Below are positions 9,164-16,830 of a stretch of DNA of 64,000 bases, piece by piece. A program made the translations under genes and the position numbers. Source of the DNA: JAHEJJ01 sp965212205 (GTDB lineage: Bacteria; Bacteroidota; Bacteroidia; Flavobacteriales; Flavobacteriaceae); assembly GCA_965212205.1 (NCBI GenBank), contig CBDBUX010000001.1, forward strand, positions 124,001-188,000, in the 5' to 3' direction. Each line of letters begins with the position of its first letter. Within the stretch, counting starts at the first letter, position 1. The notes beneath the pieces were generated by a model, which made no database searches, was not told the DNA's origin, and saw nothing but the letters and a program-made list of their open reading frames with translations.

Positions 9164-11167
9164 ATGGCTGTTCTGGATTCAAAAATACCTTCAGGGCCAT
9201 TGGCCGAAAAATGGACCAAACACAAGAACGAAATTGATCTTGTTAATCCTGCCAATAAGCGCAATATCGATGTGATTATTGTAGGTACGGGCCTTGCTGG
9301 TGGTTCGGCTGCTGCAACTCTTGCAGAATTGGGCTATAACGTTAAAACCTTTTGTTATCAGGATTCTCCCCGAAGGGCACATTCGATCGCAGCACAAGGG
9401 GGTATCAATGCCGCCAAAAATTATCAGGGCGATGGAGATAGTGACTACCGCCTGTTCTACGACACCATTAAAGGAGGAGACTATCGCTCCAGGGAAGCCA
9501 ATGTATACCGGCTGGCAGAAGTTTCAGGAAATATAATAGATCAATGCGTCGCTCAGGGTGTTCCCTTTGCACGTGAATATGGCGGCCTTTTAGACAACCG
9601 CTCGTTTGGTGGTGTTTTGGTTTCAAGAACCTTTTATGCCAAAGGGCAAACCGGGCAGCAACTATTGCTCGGTGCTTACGGGGCGATGAACCGGCAGATT
9701 CAAAGGGGAAAGATAAAATCGCATACCCGCCACGAAATGTTAGATCTTGTCTTAATAGACGGAAAGGCCCGCGGAATTATAGCACGTGACCTCGTCACCG
9801 GAGAGATCCAGAGACATTCCGCACATGCGGTGGTATTAGCCTCTGGAGGCTATGGGAATGTTTTTTACCTTTCCACCATGGCCATGGGCTGTAACGTAAC
9901 CGCCGCCTGGCGTGCCCACAGGAGGGGTGCTTTTTTCGCCAATCCATGTTTTACTCAAATTCATCCAACCTGTATACCAGTCTCCGGAGACCATCAGTCC
10001 AAATTAACTCTTATGTCCGAATCGCTTAGGAATGATGGGCGAATCTGGGTGCCGAAACGGCTGGAAGATGCGAAAGCTATTCAGGAAGGTTCATTAAAAC
10101 CTACAGAATTAAAAGCCGAAGACCGCGACTATTTCCTTGAAAGACGCTACCCGGCCTTCGGGAATTTAGTGCCAAGGGATGTAGCCTCCCGGGCTGCTAA
10201 AGAGCGATGTGATGCTGGCTTTGGAGTTAATAAGACCGGTGAGGCGGTTTACCTCGACTTTGCCTCTGCTATTGAAAGGTATGGCAAGGAGAAAGCGATG
10301 ACTTCGGGTATTAAGGATCCGGATAAAGAGACCGTAACAAAACTGGGAGAGGAAATCATCGCGGCAAAATATGGCAACCTATTCCAGATGTATGAAAAGA
10401 TTGTGGATCAGGATCCCTATAAAACCCCGATGATGATCTATCCTGCCGTGCATTATACTATGGGTGGCCTGTGGGTAGATTATAATCTGCAAACTACCAT
10501 TCCAGGATGCTATGCGGCCGGGGAAGCAAATTTCAGTGATCATGGTGCAAACCGGTTAGGGGCATCAGCATTGATGCAGGGTTTGGCTGATGGCTATTTT
10601 GTACTCCCCTATACCATCGGTGATTATCTATCAGACGATATTCAGACCGGCCCGATTTCTACCGATTCTGCAGAATTTGAAGCTGCGGAAAAGGGCATAA
10701 AAGAACGTATTGAGAAACTAATGGGCGGAAGTGGAAAACATTCTGTGGATTATTACCATAAAAAATTAGGTAAGATCATGTGGAATAAATGCGGTATGTC
10801 TCGCAATGCAGAAGATCTTAATACGGCTATGGACGAAATTGCCACATTGAGAAAAGATTTCTGGGACAATGTAAAAGTTCCCGGCGATATGGTTGGAATG
10901 AATACAGAACTGGAGAAAGCCGGACGCGTTGCAGATTTCCTGGAATTAGGAGAACTCTTTGCCAAAGATGCATTACAGAGGAATGAATCCTGTGGCGGAC
11001 ATTTCAGAGAAGAATACCAGACTCCCGAAGGTGAGGCGTTAAGAGATGATGAGAATTTCAAATATGTTGCCGCCTGGGAATATACAGGTGATCCTAAAAA
11101 TGCCGAATTGCACAAGGAAGAACTTGTGTATGAGAATATTAAAGTTAAAACAAGAAGCTATAAATAA
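9164..11167 (+). CDS. sdhA: Succinate dehydrogenase flavoprotein subunit
   Basis: The 667-residue catalytic subunit oxidises succinate to fumarate in the TCA cycle. It has the FAD dinucleotide fold DVIIVGTGLAGGSAAATLAE (36-55), the histidine that binds FAD covalently in RRAHSIAAQGG (H73), the substrate-loop region around HPTCIPVSGD, and the C-terminal NESCGGHFREE motif. Its length is typical of the long Bacteroidota type. It lies between sdhC and sdhB. Confidence 0.96.
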   Translation: MAVLDSKIPSGPLAEKWTKHKNEIDLVNPANKRNIDVIIVGTGLAGGSAAATLAELGYNVKTFCYQDSPRRAHSIAAQGGINAAKNYQGDGDSDYRLFYDTIKGGDYRSREANVYRLAEVSGNIIDQCVAQGVPFAREYGGLLDNRSFGGVLVSRTFYAKGQTGQQLLLGAYGAMNRQIQRGKIKSHTRHEMLDLVLIDGKARGIIARDLVTGEIQRHSAHAVVLASGGYGNVFYLSTMAMGCNVTAAWRAHRRGAFFANPCFTQIHPTCIPVSGDHQSKLTLMSESLRNDGRIWVPKRLEDAKAIQEGSLKPTELKAEDRDYFLERRYPAFGNLVPRDVASRAAKERCDAGFGVNKTGEAVYLDFASAIERYGKEKAMTSGIKDPDKETVTKLGEEIIAAKYGNLFQMYEKIVDQDPYKTPMMIYPAVHYTMGGLWVDYNLQTTIPGCYAAGEANFSDHGANRLGASALMQGLADGYFVLPYTIGDYLSDDIQTGPISTDSAEFEAAEKGIKERIEKLMGGSGKHSVDYYHKKLGKIMWNKCGMSRNAEDLNTAMDEIATLRKDFWDNVKVPGDMVGMNTELEKAGRVADFLELGELFAKDALQRNESCGGHFREEYQTPEGEALRDDENFKYVAAWEYTGDPKNAELHKEELVYENIKVKTRSYK

Positions 11168-11212
11168 GTTGGCCCGACAGGACTTTCAGAATCTATTAGA
11201 AAAAGACAGGAT

Positions 11213-11959
11213 ATGAACCTACACTTGAAAATATGGCGTCAGCAGAATGCAAATTCTAAAGGTCAGATGGTAGACTATCCCATCAGCGGGGTGGAATCGG
11301 ATATGTCTTTCCTTGAAATGCTCGACGTACTAAACGAATCGCTCATTAACAAAGGAGAAGAGCCTATAGCATTTGATCATGACTGTCGAGAAGGTATCTG
11401 TGGAACTTGTTCTTTAATGATCAATGGAGAACCCCACGGACCAGATCGTCTGATCACAGCCTGCCAACTACACATGAGGAAATTCAAAGATGGTGACACT
11501 ATCGTTATTGAACCTTTCAGGGCAAAGGCCTTCCCCGTTATCAAGGACCTGATCATAGACAGAACCGCCTTCGACAGGATACAACAGGCAGGAGGCTATA
11601 TTTCTGTGAATACTTCAGGAAATACAGTAGACGCCAATGCTATTCCTATCGAAAAACACAAGGCCGACGAAGCCATGGATGCTGCCACCTGCATTGGCTG
11701 TGGGGCTTGTGTGGCAGCCTGTAAAAATGCCAGTGCCATGCTGTTTACTTCCGCAAAGGTATCTCAATTTGCTCTTTTACCTCAAGGAAGAGTAGAAGCG
11801 ACCGAGAGGGTTCAAAATATGGTACGGCAGATGGATTTGGAAGGATTCGGCAATTGCACCAACACTGGCGCCTGCGAAGTTGAATGCCCAAAGGGTATCT
11901 CCTTGGATAATATCGCTCGGATGAATCGGGAATACCTGATGGCTACCTCTAAAGGATAA
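11213..11959 (+). CDS. sdhB: Succinate dehydrogenase iron-sulfur subunit
   Basis: This 248-residue subunit carries electrons from FAD to the quinone site. The [2Fe-2S] ligands are C58, C63, C66 and C84 (DCREGICGTC and ITACQLH). The C-terminal ferredoxin domain holds CIGCGACVAACKN and CTNTGACEVECPKGI for the [4Fe-4S] and [3Fe-4S] clusters. It is the last gene of sdhCAB and is followed at once by a terminator. Confidence 0.96.
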   Translation: MNLHLKIWRQQNANSKGQMVDYPISGVESDMSFLEMLDVLNESLINKGEEPIAFDHDCREGICGTCSLMINGEPHGPDRLITACQLHMRKFKDGDTIVIEPFRAKAFPVIKDLIIDRTAFDRIQQAGGYISVNTSGNTVDANAIPIEKHKADEAMDAATCIGCGACVAACKNASAMLFTSAKVSQFALLPQGRVEATERVQNMVRQMDLEGFGNCTNTGACEVECPKGISLDNIARMNREYLMATSKG

Positions 11960-11988
11960 CCACAAACTACAAATATATCTAACCGGGT

Positions 11989-12015
11989 CCTGCCTTAAAT
12001 GGCAGGGCTTTTTTT
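11989..12015 (+). terminator. Rho-independent terminator of sdhCAB
   Basis: The stem CCTGCC/GGCAGG (11989-11994 and 12001-12006, loop TTAAAT) is followed by GC and a run of seven T. It begins 29 bases after the sdhB stop. Confidence 0.8.
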
Positions 12016-12081
12016 GTGACTGCATATTTGCATAGGCGGGTTGCCTGCCAAAATCCCTACTTTTACGATATAATATTTACT

Positions 12082-13239
12082 ATGTCAACATCATCGCTTT
12101 CAATACGCCCCAAACTCACCAATTTGCCGGAATCCATATTCACCACTATGAGTATCATGGCCAAAGAATACGGAGCCATCAACTTATCACAGGGCTTTCC
12201 TAATTTTGATCCTGACAAAAAATTGCTGGAATTGGCTGCTAAAGCCATGAACAATGGCTATAATCAATATGCCCCTTTGAGCGGTATTTATTCCCTAAGG
12301 GAGGTCATCTCAGAAAAAATATATAGCCTTTACTCACGGGAGTATCGCCCTGATTCGGAGATAACGATAACCGCTGGTGCCACTCAGGCTATTTTTACGG
12401 CTATAGCCGCATTTGTTTGGCCTGGAGACGAGGTCATTGTACTGAAACCGGCCTATGATTGTTATGAGCCGGCTATCATTGCTCAGGGTGGAAGCCCTGT
12501 GCTTGTTCAAATGGATCCGCATGATCATAGGGTGGACTGGAGAGCGTTCGAGAAAGCGATCACCGACAAAACAAGGATGGTAATTATCAATACACCCCAT
12601 AATCCCAGCGGCAGGGTCTTCGAGACAGAGGATATGCAGATGTTGGAGAAATGCCTCATAAATACAGATATCCTGGTGCTCAGTGATGAAGTATATGAAC
12701 ATATCGTTTTCGATAAGAGCCGACATGAAAGTGCCTCCAGGTTTAATGATCTGGCCTCAAGAAGCCTAATCTGTGCTTCTTTTGGAAAGACTTTTCATGT
12801 AACCGGCTGGAAAATGGGTTATTGCGCTGCCCCAGACTACCTGATGAAGGAGTTCCGCAGAATTCATGAATTCAACGTATTCTGTGCCAATCATCCGTTG
12901 CAAAGAGCTTTGGCCTCATACCTTAAAAATCCCAATCATTATTTGGATCTAGGGCCATTTTTTCAGCAAAAAAGGGATTTATTTCTCTCCGGCCTGCAGG
13001 GATCGAGATTTAAGTTTAAGCCCTCCGAAGGAACCTATTTTCAATTATTGGATTTTTCTGAAATATCAGACGAGGGAGACCTTGCATTTGCCAAACGCCT
13101 TACCATAGAAAAGGGCATCGCGAGTATTCCCATTTCTGTGTTCAACAAAGACGGGCAAGACCACCAGTATTTGAGGTTTTGTTTTGCCAAAACCGAGGAG
13201 ACCTTACTCCAGGCAATAGAAATCCTTGGCAAGATTTAA
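12082..13239 (+). CDS. PLP-dependent class I aminotransferase (methionine aminotransferase type)
   Basis: A 385-residue fold-type I aminotransferase. It shows NLSQGFPNFDP (34-44), NTPHNPSGRVF (170-180), the PLP-binding SDEVYEHIVF (201-210) and the Schiff-base lysine K236 in SFGKTFHVTGWKMGY. This pattern fits the methionine/kynurenine aminotransferase subgroup (YbdL-like), which acts on the keto acid of methionine. I used ATG 12082; the longer frame (from 12016) runs through the sdhB terminator and is not credible. It is convergent with the next gene, the two stops overlapping by 4 bases. Confidence 0.88.
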   Translation: MSTSSLSIRPKLTNLPESIFTTMSIMAKEYGAINLSQGFPNFDPDKKLLELAAKAMNNGYNQYAPLSGIYSLREVISEKIYSLYSREYRPDSEITITAGATQAIFTAIAAFVWPGDEVIVLKPAYDCYEPAIIAQGGSPVLVQMDPHDHRVDWRAFEKAITDKTRMVIINTPHNPSGRVFETEDMQMLEKCLINTDILVLSDEVYEHIVFDKSRHESASRFNDLASRSLICASFGKTFHVTGWKMGYCAAPDYLMKEFRRIHEFNVFCANHPLQRALASYLKNPNHYLDLGPFFQQKRDLFLSGLQGSRFKFKPSEGTYFQLLDFSEISDEGDLAFAKRLTIEKGIASIPISVFNKDGQDHQYLRFCFAKTEETLLQAIEILGKI

Positions 13240-14393
13240 TCTATGGCCTGATAAAGCAATTTTAGAAAGTCGGTCATCTTACCAGGTTCCATCCAACGGG
13301 TAATGATTACCAATTGCTTTTGCCTGTCAATGACAATATAGTTCCCGCCAAACCCCTGTGCTGAAAAAAGATTATCAGGCACTCCTTCCCAACGGTCATC
13401 TCCAGGGGTATTTAACCACCACATAAATCCGTAATTGACATTGGGCTCAGAAGAAGTAAGCGCTTCGGAGATCCAATCTGCACTGATTATCTCCCTGGCC
13501 TTCCAACGGCCATTGTTCATAAATAATAGACCAAATCGAGCCATGTCCTCCGCACTGATAAAGATGCCGGCACCGGAATGACCTCCCCCTGTTACCGATT
13601 TCATCTGAAAACCGTCTACCTCTGTCCAGGCATGGTCATAACCAAACCATCTCCAGGTAGTAGATGCACCAATGGGGTCCATTAAATGTTCTTTTAGCAC
13701 TTTTGGAAGTGGATTGCGCCACACATGGGTGAGTGAATACGCCAGGACATTTACTCGTACATCGTTGTACTCCATAACTGTGCCCGGGCTACGTAGTTTC
13801 CTGAATTTCCAGTCGTCCAGACTTCCTTCGCGAGGTGGCCTGTCGGCCCAGTCTTTAATGCCCCACAGCTCTCCAGACCAGTCTGAGTTTTGTTGTAGTA
13901 AATGTTTCCAACGGATCTGGCTGTTATGCGGACCCCGAAAAGTTTCATCCCAGATATAATCGGCAAGCAGGTCGTTCGAACTGTTTATCAGTTTCCGATC
14001 CACGGCCAAGCCGGCTACGGTAGAAAGGAAGCTCTTGGTGACACTAAAGGTCATGTCGACCCGTCGAATATCACCCCAGCTGCCAATCAGATAACCATTT
14101 TTAAGTATCATACCTGCCGGTCCTCCCCGTTTTTTTGTCGGACCCAGTATCTCATGAAATGGTTCGCGAGCGAAACCTTTTAAGATAGCTATTCGCAGAT
14201 CTCTGGATCCTGAATATTCATTTTCGAGAGCGAATTGCACTGCTCGATCGAGTTGCCCTTTATCAATTTCAAAATCCTTAGGAGCACGTGTTTCCCATTC
14301 GGTGTTACGATCCGGAAAATAAATAGATTGGGAATATCCACATAACGAAATTAGGCCGATATTCAGATATAATAACAAGTTTTTGATGGTCAT
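13236..14393 (-). CDS. Exported serine hydrolase, beta-lactamase class C/PBP4* family
   Basis: A 385-residue protein with an N-terminal signal segment (about 5-20, ending GYSQS). The nucleophile motif S-x-x-K is SVTK (117-120), Y209 lies in a YND motif, and HSGAG stands in the place of KTG. It probably acts in the periplasm on a peptide, ester or amide bond; the substrate cannot be told from the sequence. A resistance role is not implied, since most members are not beta-lactamases. Confidence 0.8.
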   Translation of the reverse strand: MTIKNLLLYLNIGLISLCGYSQSIYFPDRNTEWETRAPKDFEIDKGQLDRAVQFALENEYSGSRDLRIAILKGFAREPFHEILGPTKKRGGPAGMILKNGYLIGSWGDIRRVDMTFSVTKSFLSTVAGLAVDRKLINSSNDLLADYIWDETFRGPHNSQIRWKHLLQQNSDWSGELWGIKDWADRPPREGSLDDWKFRKLRSPGTVMEYNDVRVNVLAYSLTHVWRNPLPKVLKEHLMDPIGASTTWRWFGYDHAWTEVDGFQMKSVTGGGHSGAGIFISAEDMARFGLLFMNNGRWKAREIISADWISEALTSSEPNVNYGFMWWLNTPGDDRWEGVPDNLFSAQGFGGNYIVIDRQKQLVIITRWMEPGKMTDFLKLLYQAID

Positions 14394-14410
14394 AGCACGC
14401 TAATTAAGTG

Positions 14411-14935
14411 CTACAATTTAGGGATATCCAACCGCATTAACCAATCGGTCTGTTTATCTTTTCCTATATAGAAGGGATGTTCTTTAAATTTTCGAAAACC
14501 AAGCCTTTCATAAAATCGAATTGCATCCCTGTTCTTTTCCCAAACACCTAGCCAGAGATAGTTGACCCTTGCATTTCTGGCCAATTCTATGATTTGATCG
14601 AGCATCCATTTACCGATTTTCAATCCCTGGTACTCTTTGCGAACATAAATACGTTCCAATTCGAGAGATGCCGGGTCGGCAATATCTGTTTGGGCTTTCG
14701 CACTATTAAGTTTGAAATAGGCTACTGGTACTTCATCATTATATACCAGATAATAAGAAACCTCACTAAGCTGCATTTCATTTTCGATCTTTTCATGATC
14801 GAAAGCCTTTTCCATATAGGTTTCAAAATCCTTTGGATCATTGAGATGCTTAAAAGCATCTATAAAGGTTGACCTCGAAATCTCCAATAGCACATCGAGA
14901 TTTCCGGTAGTACATTTCGAAAGTCTAAGATCCAA
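14411..14935 (-). CDS. GNAT-family N-acetyltransferase
   Basis: A 174-residue GNAT protein. The acetyl-CoA loop is RKEYQGLKIGKWMLDQIIELA (Q/R-x-x-G-x-G/A type, about 97-117), followed by NYLWLGVWEKNRDAIRFYERLGF, the usual beta5/alpha4 region. The substrate is unknown. It lies 17 bases upstream of the serine hydrolase on the same strand, likely one transcript. Confidence 0.85.
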   Translation of the reverse strand: MDLRLSKCTTGNLDVLLEISRSTFIDAFKHLNDPKDFETYMEKAFDHEKIENEMQLSEVSYYLVYNDEVPVAYFKLNSAKAQTDIADPASLELERIYVRKEYQGLKIGKWMLDQIIELARNARVNYLWLGVWEKNRDAIRFYERLGFRKFKEHPFYIGKDKQTDWLMRLDIPKL

Positions 14936-15048
14936 GTTGATTCTTTTCCCGAAAATTAGTAAAAGATTCTTTCTTTATTGCGGGACTACGGCAGCCAATT
15001 GGGCCCTGGTTTTGGATAGTATTATAAAAGTTGCCCGATTTACGAAAT

Positions 15049-15075
15049 AAAAAAAGCAAACCATAAAGTTTGCTT
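15049..15075 (-). terminator. Rho-independent terminator downstream of a possible 35-residue gene
   Basis: A perfect 8-bp stem (15054-15061 with 15068-15075, 6-base loop) is followed on the minus strand by a run of seven T. It begins 25 bases after the stop of the small frame at 15101-15208. No other minus-strand gene lies between it and scoB. Confidence 0.6.
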
Positions 15076-15100
15076 GTATTATTCAATCGGTTTTGTTTGC

Positions 15101-15208
15101 TTACAGCATGAAAAGTTTCTTAGCTAACATTATGATTCCACTTAAGAATTCATTTCTGTATATCTGCACTTCCTCTTCAACTGGCGTATGGTCTATCTGG
15201 GCCTCCAT
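15101..15208 (-). CDS. Possible small protein of 35 residues
   Basis: An ATG-to-TAA frame of 35 residues (MEAQIDHTPVEEE... ending MLAKKLFML). The first half is acidic and the second half is amphipathic or hydrophobic with lysines. The 424-base gap between the acetyltransferase and scoB holds nothing else apart from the terminator just after this frame. The terminator suggests a short transcript ends here, either this gene or a small RNA. I do not recognise the family, and no clear promoter or Shine-Dalgarno site is visible. Confidence 0.35.
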   Translation of the reverse strand: MEAQIDHTPVEEEVQIYRNEFLSGIIMLAKKLFML

Positions 15209-15359
15209 AGCGATTTACGTATTTATAGGTTAAACGGGGTTAAAAACTTAAGAGAAGCAATATAGGATATAATAACGCATCAGTCAATGGTTTGTTGTGA
15301 AGATTTAAATTATTGTGGTAAAAAATCAAAAGGGGTGTCGTTCGTCGATAAAAATGAAA

Positions 15360-16016
15360 TCAAATCTCCATTTCGGGAATGTCTCCATGAACGATCAATT
15401 GGCCTTCGGTAGCTTCTTTTATCGTTTCAATACTGGTTCCTGGTGCCCTTTCCAATAATCGAAATCCTTCTTCTGTTACTTCGAGAACAGCCAGGTTAGA
15501 AACAATCTTCTTTACACAGCCAACACCGGTAAGGGGCAGTGTACAGCGTTTTAATAACTTTGATTTTCCCGCCTTATTGGTATGCATCATGGCTACGATG
15601 ATATTTTCTGCAGAGGCCACAAGGTCCATCGCTCCTCCCATTCCCTTTACCATTCTGCCAGGGATCTTCCAGTTAGCGATATCGCCATTTTCGGCCACTT
15701 CCATGGCTCCGAGAATAGTGAGATCAACATGCTTTCCGCGTATCATCCCAAAGCTGGTAGCGGAATCAAAAAAAGAGGCTCCTGGTAAGGTGGTGATGGT
15801 TTGTTTGCCTGCATTGATGATATCGGGATCTTCTTCGCCTTCAAAAGGAAAAGGACCCATACCCAAGACACCGTTTTCACTCTGAAATTCGACACTGATA
15901 TCGGATCGCACAAAATTGGCGACCAGTGTGGGAATACCTATTCCAAGGTTTACATAATAGCCATCCTTGACTTCCCGGGCTATTCTTTTTGCAATTCCAT
16001 TTTTGTCTAACATCAA
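15360..16016 (-). CDS. scoB: 3-oxoacid CoA-transferase subunit B
   Basis: The 218-residue beta subunit of a family I CoA transferase, which moves CoA between succinyl-CoA and acetoacetate or a similar acid. The catalytic glutamate is in the signature QSENGVLGMGP (E47). Glycine-rich stretches (VNLGIGIPTLV, KGMGGAMDLV) match the family. The start overlaps the scoA stop by 4 bases (ATGA), so translation is coupled. Confidence 0.92.
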   Translation of the reverse strand: MMLDKNGIAKRIAREVKDGYYVNLGIGIPTLVANFVRSDISVEFQSENGVLGMGPFPFEGEEDPDIINAGKQTITTLPGASFFDSATSFGMIRGKHVDLTILGAMEVAENGDIANWKIPGRMVKGMGGAMDLVASAENIIVAMMHTNKAGKSKLLKRCTLPLTGVGCVKKIVSNLAVLEVTEEGFRLLERAPGTSIETIKEATEGQLIVHGDIPEMEI

Positions 16017-16714
16017 TCTCGTTTTCTTACCGTCCTCTGTTCAATTCTTTTCTCGTAGCGGGTGCCCTGAAATATTCTCTGCACAAAAATTCCAGGAATA
16101 TGAATTTCATTCGGATCCAGACTGCCGGCCGGAAGCAACTCTTCTACTTCGGCAACCGTAATATCCGAAGCCCCGCACATACATGGATTAAAATTCCTTG
16201 CGGTGCCTTTAAATACAAGATTTCCCGCTTCATCTCCCTTCCAAGCCTTCACAAAGGAAAAATCTGATTTATATGCATATTCCAATACGTACATCTTGCC
16301 ATTAAACTCTCTGGTTTCCTTGCCCTCGGCTACCTCAGTGCCATAACCGGCCGGGGTATAAATTGCCGGAAAACCTGCCTGGGCAGCCCTGCATTTCTCG
16401 GCGAGAGTTCCCTGTGGGGTTAGTTCTACATCGAGTTCCCCACTGAGCATCTGACGTTCGAACTCGTCGTTCTCTCCTACATAGGAAGAGATCATTTTAC
16501 GGATTTGATTTTTCTGTAGAAGAAGGCCAAGACCGAAATCATCGACCCCGGCATTGTTGCTGATACAGGTTATGTCTTTTATCCCGAGCTTCACCAACTC
16601 GGCAATTGCATTCTCCGGTATCCCGCATAGCCCGAATCCACCAAGCATAAAGGTCATGCCATCCTGCACTCCACTTAGTGCTTCCTGTGCATTGGCCACC
16701 GTTTTTTTAATCAT
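16013..16714 (-). CDS. scoA: 3-oxoacid CoA-transferase subunit A
   Basis: The 233-residue alpha subunit. It shows the family motif MLGGFGLCGIPENAI (22-36), the ISNNAGVDDFGLG stretch, and RNFNPCMCGASD near residue 185. It pairs with the overlapping scoB. Together they probably serve ketone-body or branched-chain amino acid breakdown. The naming as succinyl-CoA:acetoacetate transferase is by family; the substrate was not read from the sequence. Confidence 0.92.
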   Translation of the reverse strand: MIKKTVANAQEALSGVQDGMTFMLGGFGLCGIPENAIAELVKLGIKDITCISNNAGVDDFGLGLLLQKNQIRKMISSYVGENDEFERQMLSGELDVELTPQGTLAEKCRAAQAGFPAIYTPAGYGTEVAEGKETREFNGKMYVLEYAYKSDFSFVKAWKGDEAGNLVFKGTARNFNPCMCGASDITVAEVEELLPAGSLDPNEIHIPGIFVQRIFQGTRYEKRIEQRTVRKRD

Positions 16715-16761
16715 ATGAGTTAAGATTCTACACCAAAAGAGAGGACTTCTGGAGTGTTGCT

Positions 16762-16782
16762 ACTAATTTACACTATTAGTGT
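16762..16782. promoter_or_regulatory. Inverted repeat upstream of scoAB, possible operator
   Basis: ACTAAT and ATTAGT (16762-16767, 16775-16780) form a 6-bp inverted repeat, overlapped by a second one, ACACT-ATT-AGTGT (16770-16782). They lie about 50 bases upstream of scoA in the 116-base gap to the pbp1A gene. No regulator gene is adjacent, so this may be chance. Confidence 0.25.
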
Positions 16783-16830
16783 GAATATGAGGGGGTAATA
16801 AACGGCTGAATTCTTTCGGATAAAGAGTGG

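Noticed and set aside
12016..12081. A longer aminotransferase frame that starts at GTG 12016
   Set aside because: The extension begins inside the sdhB terminator, has no family character, and ATG 12082 gives the normal start.
14437..14453. A further AATCGGTCTG-type match inside the acetyltransferase gene as a TetR site
   Set aside because: It lies inside a coding region far from the locus and has only one arm.
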